Shown here one piece after another: positions 11,208 through 23,600 of a DNA stretch of 64,000 nt (its first letter is position 1; each line of letters begins with the position of its first letter). Under the pieces are notes generated by a model. It had not been told where the DNA came from and did not search any database. It saw only the letters and a list, made by a program, of their open reading frames with translations. Made by a program: the position numbers and the translations under genes. The stretch comes from Apostichopus japonicus (taxonomy: Eukaryota > Echinodermata > Holothuroidea > Aspidochirotida > Stichopodidae): the NCBI RefSeq assembly GCF_037975245.1, contig NC_092569.1:29095668-29159667 (forward strand), read 5' to 3'.

Positions 11208-13518
11208 ACAGAGCTGACAGTACAGTTATCACTCAGAGCTGATAATACTGTAATCAAACAGAGCTTACAGTACTGTAATCACTCAGAGCTGACAGTACTG
11301 CAATCACACAGAGATTACAGTACTGTAATCATACAGAGCTGACAGTACTTTAATCACACAGAGCTGACAATACTGTAATCACACAGAGCTTACAGTGCTG
11401 CAATCACACAGAGCTTACATTACTGCACTCACATAATGCTGACAGTACTGTAATCACACAGAGCTGACAGTACTGTAATCACACAGAGCTTAGAGTACTG
11501 TAATCACTCAGAGCTGACAGTACTGCAATCACACAGAGATTACAGTACTGTAATCATACAGAGCTGACAGTACTTTAATCACACAGAGCTGATAATACTG
11601 TAATCACACAGAGCTTACAGTGCTGCAATCACACAGAGCTTACATTACTGCAATCACATAATGCTGACAGTACTGTAATCACACAGAGCTGACAGTACTG
11701 TAATCACACAGAGCTTAGAGTACTGTACTCACACAGAGCTAACAGTACTGTAATCACACAGAGTTTACAGTACTGTAATCATACAGAGCTGACAGTACTG
11801 TAGTAACACAGAGATTACAATACTGCAATCACAAAGAGCTTACAGACTGTAATCACACAGAGCTTACAGTACCCTTATCACACAGAGCTTACAATACTGT
11901 ACTAAAACAGAGCTTGTAGTACTGTAAGCACACAGAGCAGACAATACTGTAATCACACAGAGCTGACAGTATTCTAATCACACAGAGCTTACAGTACTGC
12001 AATCACACAGAGCTAACAGTACTGTAATCACACAGAGCTAACAGTACTGTAATCACACATAGTTTACAGTACTGTAATCACACAGAGCTTACAGTACTGT
12101 AATCACACAAGGCTTACAGAACTGTAATCACACAGAGCTGACAGTACTGTAATCACAAGGCGCTTACAGTACTGTAATCACATAGAGCTTACAGTACTGT
12201 AATCACACAGAGCTTACAGTGCTGCAATCACACAGAGCTTACATTACTGCAATCACATAATGCTGACAGTACTGTAATCACACAGAGCTGACAGTACTGT
12301 AATCACACAGAGCTTAGAGTACTGTACTCACACAGAGCTAACAGTACTGTAATCACACAGAGTTTACAGTACTGTAATCATACAGAGCTGACAGTACTGT
12401 AGTAACACAGAGATTACAATACTGCAATCACAAAGAGCTTACAGACTGTAATCACACAGAGCTTACAGTACCCTTATCACACAGAGCTTACAATACTGTA
12501 CTAAAACAGAGCTTGTAGTACTGTAAGCACACAGAGCAGACAATACTGTAATCACACAGAGCTGACAGTATTCTAATCACACAGAGCTTACAGTACTGCA
12601 ATCACACAGAGCTAACAGTACTGTAATCACACAGAGCTAACAGTACTGTAATCACACATAGTTTACAGTACTGTAATCACACAGAGCTTACAGTACTGTA
12701 ATCACACAAGGCTTACAGAACTGTAATCACACAGAGCTGACAGTACTGTAATCACAAGGCGCTTACAGTACTGTAATCACATAGAGCTTACAGTACTGTA
12801 ATCACACAGAGCTGACAGTACTGTGATAACACAGAGATTGCATTACTGCAATCACAAAGAGCTTACAGATTGTATAATCACACAGAGCTTACAGCACCCT
12901 TATCACACAGAGCTTACAATACTGTACTAAAACAGAGCTTGTAGTACTGTAATCACACAGAGCAGACAATACTGTAATCACACAGAGCTGACAGTATTCT
13001 AATCACACAGAGCTTACAGTACTGCAATCACACAGAGCTAACAGTACTGTAATCACACAGAGCTAACAGTACTGTAATCACACATAGTTTACAGTACTGT
13101 AATCACACAGAGCTTACAGTACTGTAATCACACAAGGCTTACAGAACTGTAATCACACAGAGCTGACAGTACTGTAATCACAAGGCGCTTACAGTACTGT
13201 AATCACACAGAGCTTACAGTACTGTAATCACACAGAGCTGACAGTACTGTGATAACACAGAGATTGCATTACTGCAATCACAAAGAGCTTACAGATTGTA
13301 TAATCACACAGAGCTTACAGCACCCTTATCACACAGAGCTTACAATACTGTAATAAAACAGAGCTTGTAGTACTGTAATCACACAGAGCTTACAGTACTG
13401 TAATCACACAGAGCTTACAGTACTGTCATCACACAGAGCTTACAGTACTGTCATCACACAGAGGTTTCACTCAAAGATTACAGTGCTGTGATTACACAGT
13501 GATTACAGTACTGTAATC
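11208..13518. repeat. 25-bp minisatellite with higher-order structure
   Basis: About 90 tandem copies of a 25-bp unit containing ACAGAGCT, the perfect palindrome TACAGTACTGTA and ATCAC. Variant units recur in larger blocks: the AGCTTGTAG variant appears at 11911, 12510, 12936 and 13362, spacings of 599, 426 and 426 bp. That shows amplification of multi-unit blocks. Confidence 0.95.
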
Positions 13519-16214
13519 TAAGGGAAATGTAGCCTGGTTGAAAGCACTGATAGGCAACATATTCTTCTATCTTGTTCAGATACAGTTTTTTCTTTGTACG
13601 AGGTTACTTGTTTCTATTCCGTTCTCTTACGGTACGGTAGTACGCTAGTAAGCTAACACGCTAGTACACGGTTGCGAGGCGTAGAATGTGCGACAGGTTT
13701 AAGGTTCCGCAGACGCCGATTTCCTCCCCATGTCGATAATAGTTTTTGTCCGTTGCGCCAAAATGGCCTCAACATCGATAAAAAAGATTCATATACAGTT
13801 TGAGTTTGTAAAATACAATGACATATATTTCAGTGACAAATTAGCCAGCGTAGCAAGCAGATTTTTTCCCCGCAAGTTCATAATTCACTTCACTCAGAAA
13901 AGGGGAAAAAATGAATATTGAGTACTGTAAACGACCCTTTTCCTCGAGTAGCCTATTCATACTGGTAGCTTATGGTCAACCATCAGCTCCCTTAAGGACC
14001 AAAAACAGGAAACTTCAAACGCGAAGTGGCAATGTCGAGTATTTCGCAAACATATATATTACCTGCATAAGTATTACCTATGCTTCATATTTCTTTTTCC
14101 TTTTCCAATTTCGTTTTTCTTTGTTATGAATTCATATTTTAATTGCATGAAAACCAATAAATATGTTTTATTGTTGTTGTTATAATGTTTATATTTAAGC
14201 ATATATAATGACACTTACAAAATGTGGATTCTGTATATTAAACAAGTACATTACAAATCATTCGTAACTGATAAAGCAATAAATAGAAGATATCAAAATA
14301 GATTAGCAGTAACACATAGGTCTGCACTTAGAAGCACGACGTCGCCATCAACTTAAACTTATAGATTTCCAGATTTATTAGCATATTTTGAAGATAAATA
14401 TCGGAAACCAGAAAAGCTATAGAAACAATATTACTACCCATCTAACTTTTTTTTTTTATATTTGTTCCTCCTCTTGTTTTTTTTTTGTGCTTAAAACAAG
14501 TACTTATTATTTTTGATCTCATTGAAAAATTAAAATTAACAAACAAAATCCCGTCGAGGGGATGAATACAAAAGGATTAAGCTGTTTCTTTAATACATGA
14601 TCATATATATGTTGCACACAGAAAAAGAGCTGTTATTACTTGCTTACACATTCTCATGATATATGTGACACATGTAACATTCTTGATTATTATTATATTT
14701 TTCCCGTCTCATTTATTCACGATTATTTAACATGTATGTGGTACATCGATTATATTTAAAGTTCTGATAACAACATAGGTATGTCATCTGAATGATACAA
14801 AGGAATTATTAACAAAATGTGAAAATTGATTCTGAATTGAGTATTTCTTCTTCTCCACTTATACCGAAATACATGTGAACATGTCCAGAAATAACATAAA
14901 TGATAAGCAGATGTTAAGTTAAGAGTTGCAAAGTTCATCGATTGAATGAGACTGGCAAGTCTTTAATGTCATGTATTTTCTACGAGCAGAGCTAGTACCC
15001 ATCTAATCGTTTACTTTAGTCTAAAAAGAATTGTAGCAATAACGATGAGGTTAGGTAAACGCTATCATGACTTTAAGCAATTAAAGAAAACTAAAGTAAA
15101 CAAACCTAACAATTAATAACAATAACATGATTTAAGAAAAGTAGCTTCACTAAACAAAACGGTTAAAACATCACTTATTATTAGCAGTTAAAATGATTTT
15201 GTGTGCGAGCGCGTGTGTGTGTTCAAAACATGTATCATAATACGTTGGTGCTTAAGTATATGCTTTATTATGATTAATTTATATATGTAATACAATCATA
15301 CACTTTAGATATTATTAATGACGCAAATAGAAATAGGCTCGTAGCGAGAAATTTGCCAAGGGAGGGGCGAAGCCCGTATGCAAAATATGTAAGCATAGCG
15401 CCACCATATTTTGTCGCGAAGCGTACAAGACAATTTTGGCCAAAATTGCCTCTCAGTTGGCTGGAAATGGATCATCCCAGGCCTTGTAAGTTGCATCTAA
15501 GCATTCCTATTTTGAAATTACTAGCGATATTATAAAAAATAAATTAAAAAAATATGATCAAGGAGGGGGCGGTCATCCCCTTCGCCCACCCCCCTTGTCT
15601 ACGCGCCTGTATAGAAACCAATCAAATCATAATACTTGTTTAAACCCCCCCCCAAAAAAAAACTCACACACAAGAACAAACAAAAGACAATCAAACGCAA
15701 GAAAAATAGCAATACCAACAAACCAAACACGCACACAACACTCACCCCCCCCCCCCACACACACACATAAAACCAACACACTATTAATCCGACAGTGTGA
15801 AAATAAGATCAAATGAAATAATGTTTATATTTTAATCATATCAATTAGTGCTTTGTTGTTATTATTATTTAGTTAAACTTTGTGCACACTGATTCTAAAT
15901 AAAGAAGTATAAGGTAAAAAAAAAACGCCTACCATGAAATACCGAAAAAATAGTAAAGATGTCAGCGAAATCGACTGATCCCAGTGTGTTCTCAACTGCA
16001 TAAATAAATCAAAGATTATTACCATAAAGTGCTATAAACGATCACTTGTTATTTCTTAAAAGAAACAATTTAACTACCACAAATATGATATATGGAGGTC
16101 AAAACTAACAAAGCCAGCCCCACAGTTTTAATTAATGTAAGGATTAGCGGACATATAATACCTAAAAGGTTCTGATGTACCCATGTTATCCATGACCTTT
16201 TGTTATTCGATTAA
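13519..16214. other. Gene-free interval downstream of FReD gene B
   Basis: Mostly AT-rich. Contains the TIR-like element at 15333-15607 and an A/C-rich low-complexity stretch at about 15640-15780. The rest shows no recognisable gene. Confidence 0.5.
15333..15607. mobile_element. Possible non-autonomous DNA transposon (MITE-like)
   Basis: Left end AGGCTCGTAG and right end CTACGCGCCT (reverse complement AGGCGCGTAG) form a 9/10 inverted terminal match around about 275 bp of non-coding DNA. No clear target-site duplication was found, so the call is tentative. Confidence 0.4.
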
Positions 16215-17557
16215 TTAAGCGATTGCCCGGATTTTCATGTCTGAATAATTGATTTGGGCCATGCCTACTTCTTCAGTATGCCACAAAGACTCGGGATACC
16301 ATTCGGCGCTGTTAAGAGAGCTTACGTAACCGCTTAATGGATAATTTCTGTGCCACCATCCCCCTTGTTCTTGAGCAGCTATATTTTCATACGAGCTTGG
16401 GTAATCAAGTGCATCGTTGTCATTGTCTCTTGTACTGAACGGGTAGTCTTTATGGAAGGATAATGCGTCACCTATGACAACAACACGAGGAGAGAAAATG
16501 ATAAAGGTATTGCGGTTAGAATGACATAGATGACTACATGTAAGAAGTTGTGCTGGTTATATTAGAGGTCTCCAAATGACCATAACTTTCAGTTCAGTTA
16601 ATCCAGGATAAATTTCAAACCAGTTATTAATATAGGCAAAGATAAAGAGGCACAATCAAAGTTGATATGAAAAAAAAATCGAAAATATAATGGTCGAGAT
16701 AATTAAGTCGTGGAAAGTAAATAAACCTAGCCAATTACCATGGTAACTTTTGTTTCATACTGGTATGTTGATTAAGCAAGCAAGAACAATAACGTACCGT
16801 CTTTGTTTTAAATTGTGTTAATACAGTACAAGATTATTGCATGATAAGAGGGGTTTGGGGTGGGGGGTGTTCTATTTTATTACTATGGAAGGTTAGAAAG
16901 AGGTTGTTGATAACACTATAGAAGAACAACTCGATTAAGAAGCAAGTTGTGAAAGTAAGGATTAAACTGCACATATGTCATTCAGATCTATAAAACTACA
17001 TTAGTTATGATCGTGAAAGAACTGTTCAATGGAATGGTGAGCAATAGTGTACAATAATAATAGACGTGTATGATTATTTGCGGAGGACTTCAGGAATTAT
17101 ATAGTAACATTTGTCCGCCCACAACGCTTCATAAGATCCTCAAATTACATACGAAGCACTTTAATTAGCCTTTAAGGTATGTTTTTTCTTTATAGCCCCC
17201 CAAAAAAGCGGTCAAGTTAGTACCAAACCGTTAGGCTCACTACCAAATCTGTCATGGAGCATGTTAGCTAATGGAGAACTTGTTTTGACACATACCTGCA
17301 TCTCCAGAGTATGATCCAAGCCGTAGAGTATATTCTTGTGATTCGTCGGAAATACTAAAGGAATCGCATACGGCGTAGAATTTCTGGTTGTAAACATTAC
17401 CCAAGTCGATGCGCAGCTCGTATTGTCTTTGATTTGTCAAGCTGTAGATCTTCTCGTTTCCAAGCCAGAAGTTCTCACTTAGGTTACCAAAGCCCGCTTT
17501 ATAGTCACTCCAATCCAGATGAAAACTTTGAGTGTCATCCATTCGTCGTTGGATTAC
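16215..17557 (-). CDS. Gene B terminal fibrinogen exons
   Basis: Exon 17557-17296 starts GTA ATC CAA CGA CGA (VIQRR), completing WT-V of the preceding exon, and ends in phase 1 at GAT GCA G before GTATGT. Exon 16471-16215 begins GT GAC GCA, giving the join SGDAGDALSFH, and ends IRAIA-TAA. It has the acidic calcium-site-like DNDND and the GGWW signature of fibrinogen domains. These two exons lie outside the recent duplication shared with gene A and are the more divergent part of the protein. Confidence 0.88.
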
Positions 17558-17653
17558 CTGGAAATGTGCAGATCATCACTTTGGATATAAATATCGTCAT
17601 TTTAAAAATAAAAATGATGATAATAATGATTAATAATAATAATAATAATGATG

Positions 17654-17693
<40 letters not shown>

Positions 17694-20600
17694 TAATAAT
17701 TATAATAATAAAAGTAATAATAATAACAATAACAATAATAATAATAACAACAACAATAATAATAATATTAATAATAATAATAATAAGAATAATTATAATA
17801 CTAATCATAATAATAATAATAATTGTAATAATAATAATAATACTAATACTACTAATAATAATATTTTGTTTACCATTTTTTATTTGCATTCACATCTTCT
17901 GCACAACACATTAAGTTGAAAAGAAAGAAAAAGTTCGTTTCATGACACCAAAAAGGACATTTCCTTTATCAATAATGCAAAGAATCTCTTAGCAGTTTAA
18001 TTTCTTTGTGGTGTTTGTTATTGATAAGTATATACATTTCCACACTCAAGAAAAATGAAAGCTTATGCTTGAAAATATCATAACTTGGAACGCTTTTGTT
18101 AATTCTGCAAAGGTAAATATAATATTTGGCATAAAACATTGTCAGGCTATACCATTTCATTTTCAATGTTTTCATAATCATAACCAAAACACACGTGTTC
18201 GTACTCCACTACAACTTTTGAATTAAAGATTTCAAGATACATTTTGTTTCAAATATCTCCAACTGCGCTACAGCGCCAGTAAAGGTGGTCTAAAGTTAGA
18301 GTAGACTCGCCACAAAAACTGCAACTTGGGGCGTCAATGATGTTAATTTTACTAAAAAAACTATTTGTAGCAATGATACGATGGAAAAACTTCTACTGAA
18401 AGCTTCTTAATTTAGCATCTCTAATCTTGCTACAAGAACCAAAAATCTCACTTCAGGTTAAAGTGGTGCCTCTAAAATCATTGTCCCATTTTAAACAACC
18501 ACGTGGTTGCTCAATACAACGGCTGTTAAATTTATTATAAGCATATTGACAAATCTTAGTAGTACCATATAGTTGCGCTAACATAACCTGCTGACTACAT
18601 GGTTGCTTCGGCAGCTGCAATGAATATCTGGATGGTACCCACGTACGTGGGATAGAATGTATAATCCCATTCAGCTTTGTAAAGGGGAAGCTTGAACAAT
18701 TAAATTTAGCAATAAAAACGGTATACGACAGAGGCCTGCCAGATATGTCATACAAATCCCGGACATAAAATGAATTAAAACACTTCCTGCACCAAACTAC
18801 TTCATTATTAATCTTGATCAAACTGTTGTTCCAGATAATCTGATCACCGTAATTCGCCACCGGGGGTTTCAAAGGTGAGATCGCTCCAAGCACAACAGCA
18901 GTTGCGAAGAAACTCGTGTTTAACCTTCTTAAAAATATCATTTCCCTTGAAATTACAGCTAAAAAGAAAATCCTTACCAACGTTTTTCAAAAAATAGTCG
19001 AAAAGGACTTTCCAATGGCCAAAAATTATGATCTGTATATCTTTTAATCCAAGTGATTTTCATACTTTTCATGAAATTTAATCATATTCAAGCCGCCTTC
19101 TTCCTGTGGCTGCATTAAAATTTTCCTCTTTATTTTGTCGCCCTTTCCTCTCCAAATAAAGTTAAACAGTAAACTATTTAGTTCCTTAAAAAATGATTCT
19201 GAAGGATTAGGCAGAACAGAGAAGAGGAAAACAAGTTGTGACAAAGCAAAACTCTTTATGATAACAATTTTACCATAGGGAGTCAGATCACGAGGAGACC
19301 ACATATTTAGGACACTTTTCAAACGTGAAAGTTTTGGCAAATAATTTAAGGGAAAAAGGTCACTTCTATTATTCGTAAGTGTAATACCAAGAACCTTTAA
19401 TAGAACCATCTGTAAAGGGAATATTATAAGCACTCTGACCATTAACATTCTCATTATTATCGCCGATAGGAAGAATGTTAGACTTTTCGAAGTTGATCTT
19501 CAGACCAGAAGCTTGTTTAAACTCTGTTAGTATCTCAACAACTCTCTGTAAAGAACGATCGTTATTGTCCAGAAAAATAGTTGTGTCATCAGCATATATA
19601 TATATATACACTTTAATGTTAACATTGCCTACTGGAAAACCGACATACATACGGTCAGCTCGTAATTTCAAAGCCAAAATTTCTGCACACAACACAAAAA
19701 GGTGTGGGCTAAAGGGGCAACCTTGGCGCATCCCCCTTTTAACAGGAAAAAAGCCAGAGGAAACCCCGTTATTCAAAACGCAAGCCGTACAGTTTGAATA
19801 AAAGGTCTTAACCCAACGAATAATGCTATCCCCAAAATTGAAAAGTTGAAGTTTATGGTACAAACAATTCCAATTAACACTGTCGAAGGCTTTTTCAAAG
19901 TCAACGAAGAGAATGTAACCTGGCACATTTTTATCCTGTGCATACTGTATAACATCTAGGATCAGTCGAATATTTTCTCCTATATATCGATTTTTAAGGA
20001 AACCGGTTTGATCATGATGGATAATATGCGGCAAGACCTCTTTGAGTCTTGCAGAAATACAAGAAGCAGCAATTTTGTAGTCTACATTTAAAAGTGAGAT
20101 TGGCCTCCAATTACTAATTTTCTTAATGTCTTTACCATCTTTAGGAAGTAAAGTAATAACAGCTCTGCCTTGCTCCGAAGAGAGTTTACCTATCAGATAT
20201 CCCGAGTTCAGCGACATAAGAACGAAAGACTTAATTTCTGGCCAAAAGCATCTATAAAATTCAGCTGGCAAACCATCGCTGCCAGGTATCTTACCAGAAG
20301 CCACACTCTTAAGTGCATTCCAACATTCCTCTTCAGTTAAGGCACCTTCACAATTATTTCTTGAATCGTCGTTCAAACCCGTAATATGAAGGGACTCAGA
20401 AAAAGTATATTTTCCAAGCCAGCATCATTACAAGTAGCATATAAATTTTCGTAAAAAATTCGCTCAACGTTTAGAATTGCGTGGAGATCGGTAAACTCAG
20501 TCCCATTGTTATGAACTAGAATTTTAATTGACTTGCGCTCACTGTTTCGCTTCTCTAAATTTAGGAAGCATTGTGTATTCTGTTCACCTTGTTCAACCCA

Positions 20601-23600
20601 TCTCGCTCTAGAGCGAATAATAATACCATCAATTTTGCCCTCGTACATGTCGTCAAGACTGTGCTTAGCGTTTGAAAATTGTAGTTTAGGGGACGGAGTG
20701 GGGTTGAAATTGTATTCAGTTTCTAATGAAACAATACATTTTTGCAACGTTTTTTCCTACTCCCTCACAAGACGAGACTTTTCTTTAGAATATTTCGTGG
20801 ACCAGGAACGAATGAGGAATTTTAAATATTCCCAAAAATTGTGTGGATTAGTTGCATCTAAATACCATTCTGCCAAGGCACCAGAAACTACCTTACGAAT
20901 TCCTTCTACGAATTCTGCTTCTTTCAATAGGGAAGTGTTTAATTTCCAAAACCCCCCGCCTCTCTTAAAAGTCGAAGCACGCATCTGAAAAGTTACCGCA
21001 TTATGATCAGACTGAATGGTCGATAAAGTATAACAGTAGTTACAAAAAGCTAGCAAGTTGGCCGACACCAGAAAAAATCTAACCTACAACTAAGGCCATT
21101 AATAATATTTGTAAACCATGTGAAAAGGTACCTCTTTGGGTTCCGCTCCCTAAATACATCAACTAAATGAAGTCCCTGTATGCAGTCAAAGAGTATCTCT
21201 CTCGCTCTAAAATTTGTTCTTTTTGTGCCCCCTGCCTTGTCGAGATCAAGGTCCAGAACTAAGTTAAAATCACCACCCCATATAATGTTTATGCAATTAA
21301 AATTGGACGCTAGGCACCTATATATGTTGCTAAAAAAAGACGGATAGTCCCTATTGGGGGGCATTAACATTAACAATAATATAAATTGTGTCATTAATAG
21401 CAATGTCAATAATAATGTAGCGGCCGTTGAAATCTGACAAATGCTTAACAACTGCTAGGCTAAGGGAAGGATTAAACAGTATAGCACACCCAGCGCTTCT
21501 TACAGATCCACAAGAAAAAAAAGCCTTTCCACCCCATTCATTACTCCAAAAACTTGTAGAAGCGTCAATGCAATATGTTTCTTGAATTAAAGAAATAGAG
21601 AACTTTTGGTTATGTAGCCAAGTAAACACCTTACGTCTATTTTTTGAGTCATTTAAACCACGAGCATTAAAGGTACAAACAGAGATGATGTCATGCATTT
21701 TAAGGACTAAAGAAAAAAAAAACACAAAATACAATAAAAAACTAGAGCAAAACACACAGACAAACTATCAAAGACAAAAACAGCAACAACAACATAAAAA
21801 CAAACAACACCAACAAGACAACACAAAAGAGAGCACTCGAGAAAGAAGGAATGAGGACTAACCTTGACTTAACAATCGAACATTCCATATAAAGGAAAAA
21901 GGATCAATTTAGAAAACTCGTCAGAAAAATACAGTTAAATATGGTCCAGATGTTATTTTAATGAATTACAGAACATCTGTAAAGTTCACTAGTGGATTCC
22001 ACGACGTTTTTTTTTTTATTCAAACAGGGTACGGTTTCCCCCGAGCTTCCCGCCACTTTCCCGCCACGAATCGTAGTTTTGTTCCAGTTGAAAACAGTTC
22101 CTTCACCTTAGCCGATCGGGCTTTTTTCTCCTCTAGATCCAGCCTCGTAAGGTCGCCTACAATAAAAAGTGTTGATCCTTCAGGTGAGTTCTCCACGACT
22201 TCATAATAATAATCTTATCCTGAAAGGACAGACATCTCGCTAATATATGAGGCGGTTTATCTCCGACACCTCGTCTATCCCGATGGCATCTCTCAATACG
22301 TATCTCGTGACCATTTGGAAACTTTGAAAGGACCTTTTCTTGTAAAATAGTCGAACAATTCTCGTTTTCAATTCTTTTGATTTCCACGACTCTGAAGTTG
22401 TTTCTTCTAGAATGCCGCTCAAGTTTGTTGATACATTCGGCATTTTCTTTGATGGTGACGTTGGCCTTCTCTAAAGCTTTAGAAATTCCCGAAAGGCGAT
22501 TAATATAATCTTCGTCTCTTTTCTCTAACTCCTCCACTCGTTCAGATAAGGATTCGATAGCTTTATCCAAGCTGCTTTCCAACATACCAATGCTTTTTAC
22601 GAAATCGTTACGTAATGACAACTTAAATGTTTCCAAATTCCCCCCACCAGCTGGGCGTCGTCTCTGATTCAGAGCTCGATCCACGTTGTCTACTGCGTTG
22701 ACTAAGCATGGTAGGCTTTTTAATAGCCATGTCGCTTACTGCAGGCCTAGTTGTAGTTACCTTTGGCTTATTTTGCTCCCTTTGGGCCTATCTCTCACCA
22801 TAACGGCACGAATTCACGAAGAAAAAAGTTAAAATATAGTTGATATTCCGGGTTGGTGGTAACAAAACCCTTTCTCAATGCAGGAGCAGTGGAGAATAAG
22901 CGTTAAAATTGAGAGCCCTTACAGAACGTTCTTGACAGTTACAAGGCCATCCTCGTTCCAATAATAATATTATACATAATATTATATATAATAATATATA
23001 ATATTATTATAGCTGTAATTTCAAGGGAAATGATATTTTTAAGAAGGTTAAACACGAGTTTCTTCGCAACTGCTGTTGTGCTTGGAGCGATCTCACCTTT
23101 GAAACCCCGGTGGCGAATTACGGTGATCAGATTATCTGGAACAACAGTTTGATCAAGATTAATAATGAAGTAGTGTGGTACAGGAAGTGTTTTAATTCAT
23201 TTTATGTCCGGGATTTGTATGACATGTCTGGCAGGCCTCTGTCGTATACTGCTTTTATTGCTAAATTGAATTGTTCAAGCTTCCCCTTTACAAAGCTGAA
23301 TGGGATTATACATTCTATCCCACGTACGTGGGTACCATCCAGATATTCATTGCAGCTGCCGAAACAACCATGTAGTCAGCAGGTTATGTTAGCGCAATTA
23401 TATGGTACTACTAAGATTTGTCAATATGCTTATAATAAATTTAACAGCCGTTGTATTGAGCAACCACGTTGTTGTTTAAAATTGGACACTTTAAACTGGA
23501 GTGGGATTTTTGTTTCTTGTAGCAAGATTAGAGATACTAAATTAAGAAGCTTTCAGTACAAGTTTATCCATCGTATCATTGCTACATCATTGCAGTTTTT

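Larger units (their letters stand above)
17880..22960 (-). mobile_element. Full-length but decayed L1/Tx1-like LINE
   Basis: Minus-strand non-LTR retrotransposon of about 5 kb in a FReD gene B intron. ORF1 (about 22734-22020) has a coiled coil and RNA-binding region. ORF2 (about 21755-18000) has an APE-type endonuclease start (FNARGLND, QETYC), a reverse transcriptase (NWRPISLLN, FEKAFDSVNW, RQGCPFSPHLF, YADD) and a C-terminal Cys/His segment. Several frameshifts and a stop interrupt ORF2, so it is not autonomous now. The 3' end passes directly into a (TAA/ATT)n tract at about 17590-17880. The Tx1/L1 grouping rests on motif appearance only. Confidence 0.82.

Noticed and set aside
8101-13518. 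Regular repeats considered as a CRISPR array
   Set aside because: Units are contiguous with no unique spacers, and the genome is animal; these are minisatellites.
17602-17919. Poly-Asn or poly-Ile open frames
   Set aside because: Translation of an AAT/ATT microsatellite.
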